From: Utricularia gibba
Taxonomy: Eukaryota > Streptophyta > Magnoliopsida > Lamiales > Lentibulariaceae
Direction: 5' to 3'
Assembly: GCA_002189035.1 (NCBI GenBank)
Contig: NEEC01000009.1
Coordinates: 2,852,001 to 2,916,000 of the forward strand
DNA length: 64,000 nucleotides
Both the position numbers and the translations under genes were made by a program. Positions 1 through 11,094 of this stretch are shown here, one piece after another (within the stretch, counting starts at the first letter, position 1; each line of letters begins with the position of its first letter). The notes below the pieces were generated by a model, which saw nothing but the letters and a program-made list of their open reading frames with translations, was not told the DNA's origin and did no database searches.

Positions 1-302
1 ATCCAGCACAATGCAAACTGTATATCTATGTCATGTCTGTTTTCATTTCATCTATCAAAAACAAGTCTGAAGGAAAATGGCTTAAGAGTATTAAAGGACA
101 CTAGTATCTCCTGAATGCATAAAATTCTGATGGAAGACCGGACCAAGGTTATCCATTATGAAAAACCCGTACATCAAGGTGCAACAGTCATGATAGATTG
201 GACTCATCATTTTCTAACACTCACGCCTTTCTTTTCATATATATTGTGCAGCCATGGGCATCAAGTTGGTTCTATGTGATGAATAAAAGTGATTTTCCTC
301 AC

Positions 303-3300
303 CAAATAACAAAGCAGGGTAACTCTTGCTGTAGGGTATCGATAGAAGAATCTTGTGGCCCTGAGAGCTCCCTTATCCAAAAATTTTGCAGCCCTCTGCA
401 ACTGCAGTTTTCAGATATGCTTAGATTAGCTCGCAATTTAGTATCGCATAATCAACAATCATACGCTGCAGAAACAAGAAAAAAAGCACACCTGTAGGCC
501 TGCCCCAGCTAGCTGGCGATGATACACAGGAAGAGGCCTGAAAAGTCGTCTTATAAGAAAACTTCACTTGGAATTAAGCCTTGTAAAATTGCCACCAGAT
601 TTAAAATAATATCAGATGTTTCTATAAGGCAGAGGATTTGATTGGCGGGGCAGATAATACAACTACTTTTCACAGCGTGTCATACATCTAACTAAACCTA
701 CATTTATAAAACAAGCAAAAGGGAAAAAAAGAGAAACATTTTACTCGGATAAAAAAGTAGGTTACATGAGTTCTGCAGGGAATTAAGTGGTTCTAGTGAC
801 ATGTCATTTAAAAACCGTGTTTAACCAGGGTAACAACATATGGTCAGTTTCGCAAAACTTGACAAATAACACAAAACAAGCTAAACATACTCAAGTGCTT
901 TCATGTCGCTTTCCTCCTCCCAAGAGGACGATGTCCTGCGAGAAGTTCTGTTCCTTTCAGCCTCCAGCTGTTTCACCATTGATCAATATTGTTAAAGATG
1001 GAGAAGGGAAATTGAAAAGTAATGGGATATTAAACAGCGTGCACATCAATCTAAGCAACATATACAAATTTCAGACTTGCGCTTCTTGAAGACGCTTGAC
1101 TTCTTTTTCCAACTGAAACTCAGCAGCTGCTTTTTCACTAGCCATTGTTTCCAATTGCGTTTGCTTGTAATACTGAAATATATGATGAAAGAAGTTATCA
1201 TAATTACTATTTCTACTAATGCTGTTCTATAAATAAAACAAAAATAACAGCATACCAATAAATCAGTTAGCTCACTGTAACGCTTCTCCAGCTCCATGTG
1301 TTCCTGATTACATATATCATGCAATGCAACATGAAAAAAAAAAAAAAAAAACTCATTGCTATCATATACATGTAAGCGGTTTGATTAAAATTTTCTACAA
1401 CAGTAACCTTTGTATGGCATTCTCTTCGGGCAATTCTAAGTCAAGAATCTGAACAATCATATTTAAGGCCTATAATAACTAGTGACCTATCATTCAAGGT
1501 CGATTCAACAGTCTGATAAAAGTTTGCTATATCCTTAGACCTATTTGAAGCAACGCATAACCAGATGAAGTTTTGGAGGTGACTAGTTAAGGAGAATCAT
1601 ATAGAAATAGCCTATGCTGCAGAATCCTACAGATATTACTGTTACCTGACGTGAATAATGCTCAGCATCCCTTGTCATGGACGCTACTTGAACTCTCATC
1701 TTCTGGAATTCCACCTACAAGAGCCGCATACATTTAGTACAAATTTCCCATTAAATACTTCCCCCCTAGATAATTCCTTCCATGAACAAGTAGGAACAAA
1801 TAATTAGTATTTTTGAAGTTTATCTTCATTGATGTATGGACTAAACTATTTATCGCTGAAGATAATTTATTGAGGAGAAGATAGAACATATACCTCCATT
1901 AATGAAAGTTTACTTTCAGCCTCTCTCTGACTTTGACGCGCACGCTCAACTTCTTCTTGCCATGCCTGAACCTAAGGAACAAACAAATATCACATAAGAA
2001 ATAGTCAAATGTAGTAGGGAAGTCATATATTGTTGATAAAAGAGTTACTAATGGATGGCTTGAGAAGAGGATACAATGTTCATGTGCGAAGGGATTAGGC
2101 ACTATCGCAATTCTAAAATATCAGAGCCTAGTCAAGTTTCGAAACTTTGTTACTTTACAGTTGTTTTGTCGAACTATACCACACAACTGGAAAGCCCTTG
2201 AAAATTTATTCTTGACATTTCATTTCGTATAATATTATCTAAATGAACAGCAGCCATGAATCAATAGCTATTCTTCAAGAGAAAATAATAAAAATACAGA
2301 AACCTGAAGTTCATTTCAAGTATGTGAGTGTTAAAAACAGGCTTCCAACACCCAAAGTAACTAATGTTAAGAAAGGCATGGGGAAGAAAATGCTGAGGAT
2401 CATCTAAGGTAATCTCCGTTGAAACAGCTATTTAAGTTCGTCATTAGATCTTTTATTCAGTGCTATGTATTTTACCTGGATAGCTTGGTTTGAATCTTCA
2501 GAGGACTTCTTTTGTGAAAGACGTGAGGAAGCTTGCATGTCTTGAAGTTCTTGATTAAGTGATGCACACTCAACCTGCAATTACCAGGCATCAATTTTTC
2601 CTTTTTTTTTTTTTTGATCAGTTACCAGGCATCAATTGAATTTTCACAAATCGGTTTATTTTAGACTTGATTATGCAGACAGAAAATTTGAATAGATGGC
2701 ATGACTTTTTCAAGAAATAAAGAGACACCAATACCTCAAGAAGTGCTATTTTCTGCTCAAGTTCAGAAACCCTTGAAGCCTTGTCATCAGCTGCCCTCTA
2801 ACAGAATAATAGATAAATAAAGGTTGATTACTTTGAAAGGGTGTACATTTATTTTTAACATAAGAACCAAACACTCCCAATATAGTTTCTAACAGCATCT
2901 TAAAACTCAATGACACAATTCAAACAAAAATGATGATAGCAGCCCTGATAGAGCATGCTGAAACTTCAAAAACAATCCACAGAAAATTTAAAAAGGAAAG
3001 CCCGTTTCTAAGCATTACCTGAATCTTGGCTAATGCAGTGGAGGCCTCAAGAGCTCTATGTTCCAATTCTACTTCCCTTTCTCTAGCAGCCTATTCAGAA
3101 ACAAATTCATTGTTCTCAATGATAGCAGATCTAGAAAAATAACAGCAAAAAAATACATGAAAAGAAATGAGTCAAGGTGATCCAACCAGCTTTATGGCAT
3201 TATGTGCAGCACGCTCTTCATCAGCTCTTCTTTCAGCAGCAGCTAGTTCCTCTCTGAGTGCCTGAGCATCAGTTATTCATTATGTTGCCCATGAAGAGTT

Positions 3301-6091
3301 ACGAAAAAAGAGCGTCTTTACTTGTATCATTCTGGTTTCTGCTAGCTCTCTGTTTCTCATAACAGACTCCATAGTCTCCTGTAAAGCACAAGAAAAGTAT
3401 GTGTGTAACAAAAAAAAATGTCAGGAATTATCGAAAAAATAAGAAACCAGCAAAGAAGGATACAGTAATCAATTGAAAGTTAGAACATCAACCAGTTATC
3501 AATCTCCCTGCCAACCCATTCATTTATTCCACCAAATGATATGTACTTATCGTGGTATGTATTATTTTCCGAACAGAGACAAGATTCACTATCTCCAGCT
3601 TTGAGACAAAGAAAGATTTGATTTTCGTGCTTATTTTGAGAAAATATATGCAATGTCAGAGACAACCTTTCAGATACCTGAACTGATGCGTAGTTTCCTT
3701 CAGCCAAAGCAGCTTGCTTTTTTAACGAGTCAACAGAACTGACAAGTAACTCGATTTCAGCATTTTTAGCTGATAAAGCTTCAAGCATGTTTGCCTCAGC
3801 TCTGGTTGTCTCTTCCTTGGATGCAGAAAGCTCTCTTTTCAGCTGCTTGATATGAGCCTCATAAGATCTTGTCAACTCTTTCTGTTACACATGAGGACCT
3901 TCTTAGTATCATGAGCTAATAAACGTTGATGAAGCCTTCAGTTCATCTTAGAGGGTAGTTGTCGGTTTACCTCTGCCACAAGAAGTTCCTCCAGTTGAGT
4001 ATTTTCAGATTTGTACTCCTGAAGGCGGGAAGAAAGTCCAGCACAAACCTGAGGTTGGAAACAACAATATCAGTGAATAAATGTGCATGCAAAAGAAGTC
4101 ACTACTTTATTCGCAAGGAAACAAATCAAGCAGTAAAAAGAACATCTAAAGTTAAATGCCCTAAAACACTAGTCGATCCAGCAAACTAGAGTCCCATCAA
4201 AATGATAAACCACTGTTATCATAATTTTTGGTCAAAGCCGCAGGTTAGATTTACAGCTTTTCTAGAGAAAAATTAACCACAAAAGATAGTAAACTGGTCT
4301 GAAATAATGATATTGTCAACACAAGAAATATGGATAGAGAGTGGCAGTGAGGCCAGGGAAGACAAAAGATTTAAGATATTTCATTATAAAACTAAATGCG
4401 AACTCTCCATAATATTTTACCCGGGCTAGTCTTGCTTCCTTTGACTGCCCTGTTGAAACAGCACTTTTCAGCAATCCTTGAGCCTGTTTAGTTCAAATAG
4501 CACCACCATCGTGAATTGATGGTCACAAAATATAAGGAAAATCATCAAGTTACCAACATTACCTCATCAAGTTGCTCTTGAATTTTTACATCCGAGTTTA
4601 GACTTTTTTGTTCCTGTGTTTCTTTATTTTGAACATCAGGGTCAGATGCTGACTTTGGATTCTTCAGTGGTGCAGTACTAGGCATTTCATCTTCATATTC
4701 CATCCGTGAATCTAATATTTTGCTTTTTTGTACAGAGTTTTCATCTTCTAATGTAAGACCCTGATTAGTGATATCCACATTATCACTGATAACAACATTG
4801 ACATCTTTCACTTGATCTCGATTTTCTTCAAGATCCATTGCACCACTAGAATTCTGTTCTACGTTAAATGTTCTGGATCCCTGATCAGCAGCTGACACAG
4901 TCTCATTATTTGTTGTCTCATGGCTAAAATCCTCAACTATTGAACCATCTATTGGATTCTTGTGTTGCTCTGCTCCAAGAATGTTAGTCACAGAACTACT
5001 TTCACTGACTCCATTCTGTGATGCGTGTTTATTTCTCTCATTCTCTAGATGAGGTTCCAAGGATTCAGTGACTGACTGAACTCGTTTAGCATTTTCCACA
5101 GCAGAATCTTTGCTAGAAGACAGCTCCTTCTGGGGCTGCAGGAAATTGTCTCAATGGCAAGCAAGAAAAACTGGAAGTGGCATAATGATCATCTGAATTG
5201 AAGAGTACCTTTGCTCTTAGTTTAGGCTTCTTCACTTCGGATCTAGACCTCTGACCGTTATGTTCTTTGCAAAATCAATAGAAATATACTTAGTTAATTA
5301 GGACATCACAATCCACTTACAAAAAATACAATCTCAGATACTGGTACCACTAAATTGTTAACACAATATGGAGCCTCAAGGTAATTACACAATATGGATG
5401 GATCCTACCTTTCACAATTGACACCTTTGCTATCACATACATCCAAAACGATGAATAATAAATAAGATTCACCAAGCATCTCCATGATCTATTCTTGCAG
5501 CTAGTTTAAAGAAAAATGCGTAGAGCCCGTAGCACAGTGCATTGCCAAAGTAAACAAATTGTCATCTTTTAACAAGACAAGCACTACACATTTTTAACAA
5601 CCCCAAAAGATTCATTAGTTAACCAAACATGCTGGATTAATCTAATTTCAGGTACATACCTGCATTAACAACAGGCTGCTCTTCGGATTTCTCCCCAGCA
5701 ACAAGCTTCACCCTCCGGTCCACTCCTTCAAGTATATCTGGTAAATATAGCTATACATTTCAAAACGTGATAAAAAAAAATACATTCTTTTCCCTAATCA
5801 GATACGAAGAATGAAGATCCTCCTAGGATCAAAATGATTGCAAAACCAAGCCTAAACCTACACTTGGTTCCCAAAAACATCATGCTACCAAGCAAAGAAA
5901 ACAAGCATTCCGATCATATAAATTGGACCTCCTCTTAATCTTTAATCCAAAATGTCGTTACGGGTACAGAAGTATGCACTGGATACCACATCATACACGC
6001 GAATAAAACGCAAAGAACACAAAAATGAACTTCGATTTCGGAGAAGGAGAGTTAATAGCGTACCTTCGGCAGCTTTTAGCCAAGAGGCCAT
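303..6091 (-). CDS. GC1: Golgin candidate 1 / golgin-84-like Golgi coiled-coil protein (C-terminus off window)
   Basis: Golgins of this type are tail-anchored Golgi tethers with a long coiled coil. Coding exons, read right to left: 6064-6091 (starts MASWLKAAE), 5706-5742 approx., 5209-5264, 4563-5135, 4421-4483, 3971-4048, 3678-3881, 3322-3378, 3187-3261, 3019-3090, 2735-2797, 2476-2574, 1894-1971, 1646-1714, 1256-1303, 1077-1172, 891-967, 492-537, 303-401. All joints use GT-AG and keep frame. Diagnostic stretches are STGQSKEARLARVCAGLSSR, ELTRSYEAHIKQLKRELSAS, EHMELEKRYSELTDLL and GALRATRFFYRYPTARV. The last precedes the C-terminal membrane anchor in the family. The anchor exon itself is not visible before base 1, so the gene runs off the left edge. 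The large exon 4 holds an acidic, low-complexity N-terminal region (184 residues in one ORF). It is divergently arranged with the PP2C gene at 7128. Family assignment is strong; the exact paralogue is inferred. Confidence 0.93.
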
Positions 6092-7127
6092 CGGAAGAGA
6101 CGATCATACGAATGAAAGGGATTCACGCACTTGCGGGCGCCAAGTCAAATTAACAAAAAGTGAACACTTCGGTAGCCGATTCCTATCACGCTTATCTGGG
6201 ACTGATTGAGAATCAAGGAAGCGTATCTGACACTCAAAATGCAAATCCGATCGGCTTGCGGATTGTGAATGCTTACCGATTCGCGACTGATCAGAGTTAA
6301 GAAATCTCGGATACCGTTACCGTACTGCCACTACTTACAATTTTCTACCCCAAAAGGTATATCTTTCTTCATTTTAACCCTATAAAATATCTTCACCTGA
6401 TTGCGAATCCAAACCTCAGTCAAAGTCAGACCCGACCCTATGCTCTGCGGGTCATCTTCTCTAATTCATCTTGGTCTCTTCTTTTAGGTACACTGTCTCT
6501 TCACTCTTGTGACTCGCCTGGAGGTTGGATCAATCATTACTCTGAAGAATCAAGTGACTTAAGGAGTGTTGACTTTTGTACCAGGATTGTGTTTTTTTTT
6601 TGTTTCAACTTCGGTGTAAATTATCTTTGTACAGTAACTTGATCGCTACCTTATCCTGTCCTGTGTAGTGGATAATGCTTATTTATTGGTATATTGAGGC
6701 AGGAATATATTGCTTAGTGAACATGAAAATGTCTAAAGATAATGTTTGGTTAGCGAGCGAATTGGAGATAAAGAGACAGGTCCCATCCATAAATCATCTC
6801 ACACATGCACTTGTAGAGCTTCGTCTTCCACTTTTCCGCCTGCCATTTATTTCCTTGATTGGATTGTGATAAAGCAACTGTTTTCTTGCCAATTTTTTTC
6901 CCTTGTGCTGCTGTGCTTTTGAGATGTGCGGATGGGGTTTGATCACTGTTCCATTTTGTGGAGCTTGCGGTTATTTGTGGTTTTCAGAGGTGGTGCAGCT
7001 TTGTTTTCCAAATGGGTATTAGAGACTATGAAAGTACTGCAGTTCCTTGTCCAGGATTGATATTGTTTCTGTGAGTGGCTTTTATTGCTTGGAACAGGCT
7101 GTGGGTTGAAACTGTATTTTTTGAGTG
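6092..7127. promoter_or_regulatory. Shared intergenic region between divergent golgin and PP2C/cNMP genes
   Basis: About 1 kb separates the two start codons, which point away from each other. It must hold both 5' UTRs and both promoters. No convincing protein-coding ORF or RNA gene is visible. Pyrimidine-rich stretches near 6470-6500 and 6590-6610 could be leader or leader-intron sequence of the rightward gene. Individual promoter elements cannot be assigned with confidence. Confidence 0.5.
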
Positions 7128-10100
7128 ATGGGTTGTGTTTACTCGAAGGCATACCTTGGTGACTTGGGTGCTCCCCGAGCACTGAAGGGGGTACCTGTAG
7201 AAGCTTTGAGAAATGATAGGGATGAGATTGATGTTTTTAATCCTCAAGAGTCAAGGAGAGGCGAAGTGGGTAGCCGCTTAGGTGAAATAACCTGCAAGAC
7301 GGATTTTGAATCAAGTATTGCCAAATTACCGAGGGTATCATCTCAATATCTTCCAACTGGTGGAATGGGGACAGTGAAAGTTCCCTCAGGGGGTTATGAA
7401 TTGCGGTATTCGTACCTATCTCAGAAAGGCTACTATCCTGAGGCCCCAGATAAGATAAACCAGGATAGCTACTGCATTCGTTCTCCACTTGGAGCAAGTT
7501 TAGATGATCATTTATTTGGGGTTTTTGATGGACATGGGGAATTTGGAGCTCAGTGCTCACAGTTTGTGAAGCTCAAGTTGGCAGAAAATTTGCTTAATAA
7601 TAGTAAATTTAATGTGGATGTAGTGGCGGCATTACGAGCTGCTTACATGTCAATAAATGAACAACTGCACGCTGATGCTGTGGATGACAGTATGAGTGGA
7701 ACTACTGCCATAACAGTGCTGGTAAGAGGCAAGACGCTTTATGTTGCCAATGCAGGTGATTCAAGGGCCATAGTAGGTCAGAAAAAAGGCAATGATTATG
7801 TAGCTGTTGACTTATCAATTGATCAAACGCCTTTCCGGCCTGATGAACTTGAGAGAGTAAAGGGTTGTGGTGCTAGAGTTCTCACATTGGATCAGATTGA
7901 GGGGCTAAAGGATCCGGATCTCCAGTGTTGGGGGGCTGAAGAAGGTGAGGATGGAGATCCTCCTAGGCTGTGGGTGCCAAATGGTATGTATCCCGGAACA
8001 GCATTTACTAGAAGTATTGGAGACTCCATTGCCGAGACGATAGGTGTTGTCGCAGACCCTGAAATTGTAGTTTTCGAGCTTACAAGGGATCATCCTTTCT
8101 TTGTGATTGCTAGTGATGGAGTTTTTGAGTTTCTTTCTAGCCAAACTGTGGTGGACATGGTAAAATATTCTTCCCAGCGGAATTTCTTCATTTAGGAACA
8201 TAGTTTAAAGTCAACTAACAATTAATCGCCAAGCTGCTCCCAAGATCTTTTTTTTTATGCATTTTTTTTATTATTATCTCTTACATGGCGTTTGCTCTGT
8301 CAAGGTTGCGAAACACAAAGATCCACGTGATGCTTGTGCTGAAATAGTTGCTGAGTCATATCGTCTCTGGCTGCAATATGAGACTCGCACTGATGACATC
8401 ACATTGATAGTTGCTCATGTAAATGGATTAACTGATGTAAGAAGTCAAAAAATCTGTTCCTTAAAGCTCTTGTATTATTTTACTGGTATAGCCATAACCG
8501 TGTGAATATCATCACAGGCTGCATCTGGTCAGCTTTCAAACTCGGATGCAGTCATAGGATCCCAGATACCTCAAATTATTCAAGTGTCCGGATCAGAGCC
8601 AATTTCTAAGTTCAATTGGAGATCTAGAAACCAGTGTTCAAGAAGTGATATATCTCGTGCACAAGTTGAGGCATTGGAAAAGTCCCTGGAAACTGGACAA
8701 GCTTGGGCTCCTTCAACAGTGCCCAACAGAAAGAGCCGCCAGGAAGAGGTAAACTCTTGAAAACATGTTATTTGTCTGATTTTCTTCCCATGCATTATTC
8801 TGAAAACTGCATGCTTACTGGTTTTTTGGTTGATTTTGCTGATTCAGGCGCATATTGAACGGGCCTTGTGCGACCACTTTCTATTCAGAAAGCTCACTGA
8901 TACTCAGGTTCATGTTTTGTTGGACTGCATGAAAAGGGTTGAGTATCAAGCAGGAGAACTAGTTGTAAAGCAGGTAAAATGCTATTTAATTTATGATGAT
9001 TTCCAGAATGATGACCTTTTTATAATTTTGCTTCCTATCCACAAAATTGTCAGCATAATTTTGTCTGTTAAAAAGCCATTATGATGCATGAAAAAACTGA
9101 AGTCTTCTTAACATAGCATCTGAAAGTTGAACTGGAAGTACAAATCAAAGCCATGATTTACCTTGTATTTTACTAGCCTTACAATCCAAATGCAGCTAAA
9201 TTTAGATAGACTTGATCTGTGTTTCTTCTCATTGTAAAAAAACTGATCTATTTGACTCTGTAAAATTTTCAGGGTGAAGAGGGTAACTATTTCTTCGTTG
9301 TTGGGAGTGGGGAGTTCGATGTCTTTGTATCTCAGGTACAGGCAGGCATTCTACCTGCAATACTACACAACACACGAAACTTTATAGTGCCCTTAATTTC
9401 AGATGTGCTCATAAATAACCATGATGAATGCTTGACTTTTATCATATGTTCTTAGTCCGTTTAATTCATCTTCCAGGATGATGAAAATGAAGGTGCTCCC
9501 AGGGTACTGCAGCGCTACACAGCTGCAAAGTTATCTTCCTTTGGCGAGTTAGCACTAATGTGAGATACTTGCCTGTCTCTTGTTTCAATGAAAATATAAA
9601 CTTTCGTCAAGAGTTTATATCGGTACATCGATGTGATGTTATTTTGACTGCACAAGCTATGGAAATTGATTTAAAAAAAAGTAAATTACATCTCCAGTTG
9701 TTCGCATCTATTTGCTCACTTGTTAGTAAATCCTCCTGGACATGATGCATTTTTTAAGGGGTGTCTTGTGACATATGGCCTGTCCCTCACACCAACATGA
9801 GTCGCTCTTGTGCAATGTATGAACCATAATCTGCATGCTTGAGTACTATTGTGCCTGAAGTTTAATTTTTAGAACTTATAAGATTGCAGGTCCAACAAGC
9901 CACTCCAAACTTCTGTTCGAGCTGTGACAGATGGGACTCTCTGGGCTCTAAAAAGAGAGGATTTCAAAGGAATTCTAGTATCCGAGTTTTCCAATCTATC
10001 ATCATTGAAGTTACTCCGATCCATCCATATTTTTTCAAGGATGACAATTCTGGACTTGGGTCATCTTGCAAACACTCTTTCTGAGATATCTTTCTCTGAT

Positions 10101-10595
10101 GGACAAGCCATAGCTGATGAGGTAAAATCCTCTCCCTGATCCAGTACACCATCCTCAAAGCGCTCTTATTTTCTAAAACCTGTGGCAGAATGGAGATCTC
10201 CTAGGCTTGTACATCATTCAAAAAGGAGCTGTAAACATCACCTGCGACAAGGATGCAGCAAAGACAGTAAACGCAAACAGTCTCCTCATGCCTGAAGCTG
10301 AAAACCAAAATGATGAAACGCCTGGTGAGAGCTTCTCAGTTGAGAAGAAATCAGGGAGTTACTTTGGGGAATGGACACTTCTTGGTGAGAAAATCTCCCC
10401 ATTACAAGCCACCGCTGTCGGCGACGTCGTATGCTCCATCTTAACCAAAGCACATTTGCAATCAGTTACAACCTCTCTGGAAATTCTTCCACACGATCAT
10501 GATGATACAAGTATGCTTCTGATGTGTGTTCTGGGCTGTTCAGTATGGTTCTAGAAGCTTCTTTCTTATGAGTGGCGATGTGTTGCAGGTTAAAG
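7128..10595 (+). CDS. PP2C phosphatase with cyclic-nucleotide-binding domains, lacking the family's kinase domain
   Basis: The family protein (Arabidopsis At2g20050 type, about 1,100 residues) joins a Ser/Thr phosphatase 2C, tandem cNMP-binding domains and a C-terminal AGC-like kinase. Exons: 7128-8159, 8305-8436, 8518-8748, 8848-8973, 9273-9335, 9477-9559, 9890-10121, 10189-10510, then 10591 onward. The ATG at 7128 gives MGCVYSK, a possible N-myristoylation start; a GTG codon just upstream is not the start. PP2C motifs are FGVFDGHGEFG, SGTTAITVLV, VANAGDSRA, GTAFTRSIGDS and IASDGVFEFL. cNMP-binding segments include GEEGNYFFVVGSGEFDV, FGELALM and GSYFGEWTLLGE. After DHDDT the splice to 10591 meets TAA at once (10593-10595); read-through without splicing stops near 10554. 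No kinase motif follows before the next gene, so the product is about 740 residues. Upstream exons are intact, so the protein is probably functional as phosphatase plus cNMP module. Confidence 0.9.
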
Positions 10596-11094
10596 CACAA
10601 CCTTGAAGGCTTTGGGTGGGTGGAAGTGATCGCCATGATCAGATGATGAAGGTGGAAGCCACAAGGCAACTTGTCTTGTTCAGTTACATGGACTTTTTAT
10701 AGCATCTACCAGAGAAGAATTTCTACCCTGCATTTTTGTTAATAAATTTAATGAAGAAAAAGAGCAAGTTTGTGTCTTTTTAAATTTTAACCAAATATTT
10801 ATTATTTGAAAAAAAACAAGGAAATAGTGTGCTTTGTTGAAATTTTATAATTGGTAAAAAAATCAAATGTGGTGCAGTGTTTTAAAATTGATTGAATTTA
10901 ATATTCAGTTTAATTATACATTTTAATTATATTTTAAAATATTTAAAACATTGAGTCAAAGGGATGAAATTGGAAAATGGATTTTTGCAGGGGCAAAACT
11001 GAATATCAGAGAAAATTAAATTAATAAACAGCCGGCCGATACCGGAAGTGGTCCGAGGATTAAGAGAAGAGGGTATTCGGTTCCGGTTACAGGG
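10596..11094. other. Intergenic: 3' UTR of PP2C gene and promoter of RRM gene
   Basis: The first part reads as 3' UTR. An AATAAA at 10741-10746 is a plausible polyadenylation signal. 10780-10985 is very AT-rich with no ORF of note. A kinase domain was looked for here in all frames and not found. Confidence 0.5.

Noticed and set aside
1-302. C-terminal membrane-anchor exon of the golgin gene
   Set aside because: All minus-strand frames were read for the expected VFVHLFLMYLLH-type segment and none fits; it must lie left of the window.
7125-7127. GTG as start of the PP2C gene
   Set aside because: Plant nuclear genes start at ATG, and the following ATG gives the expected MGC myristoylation start.
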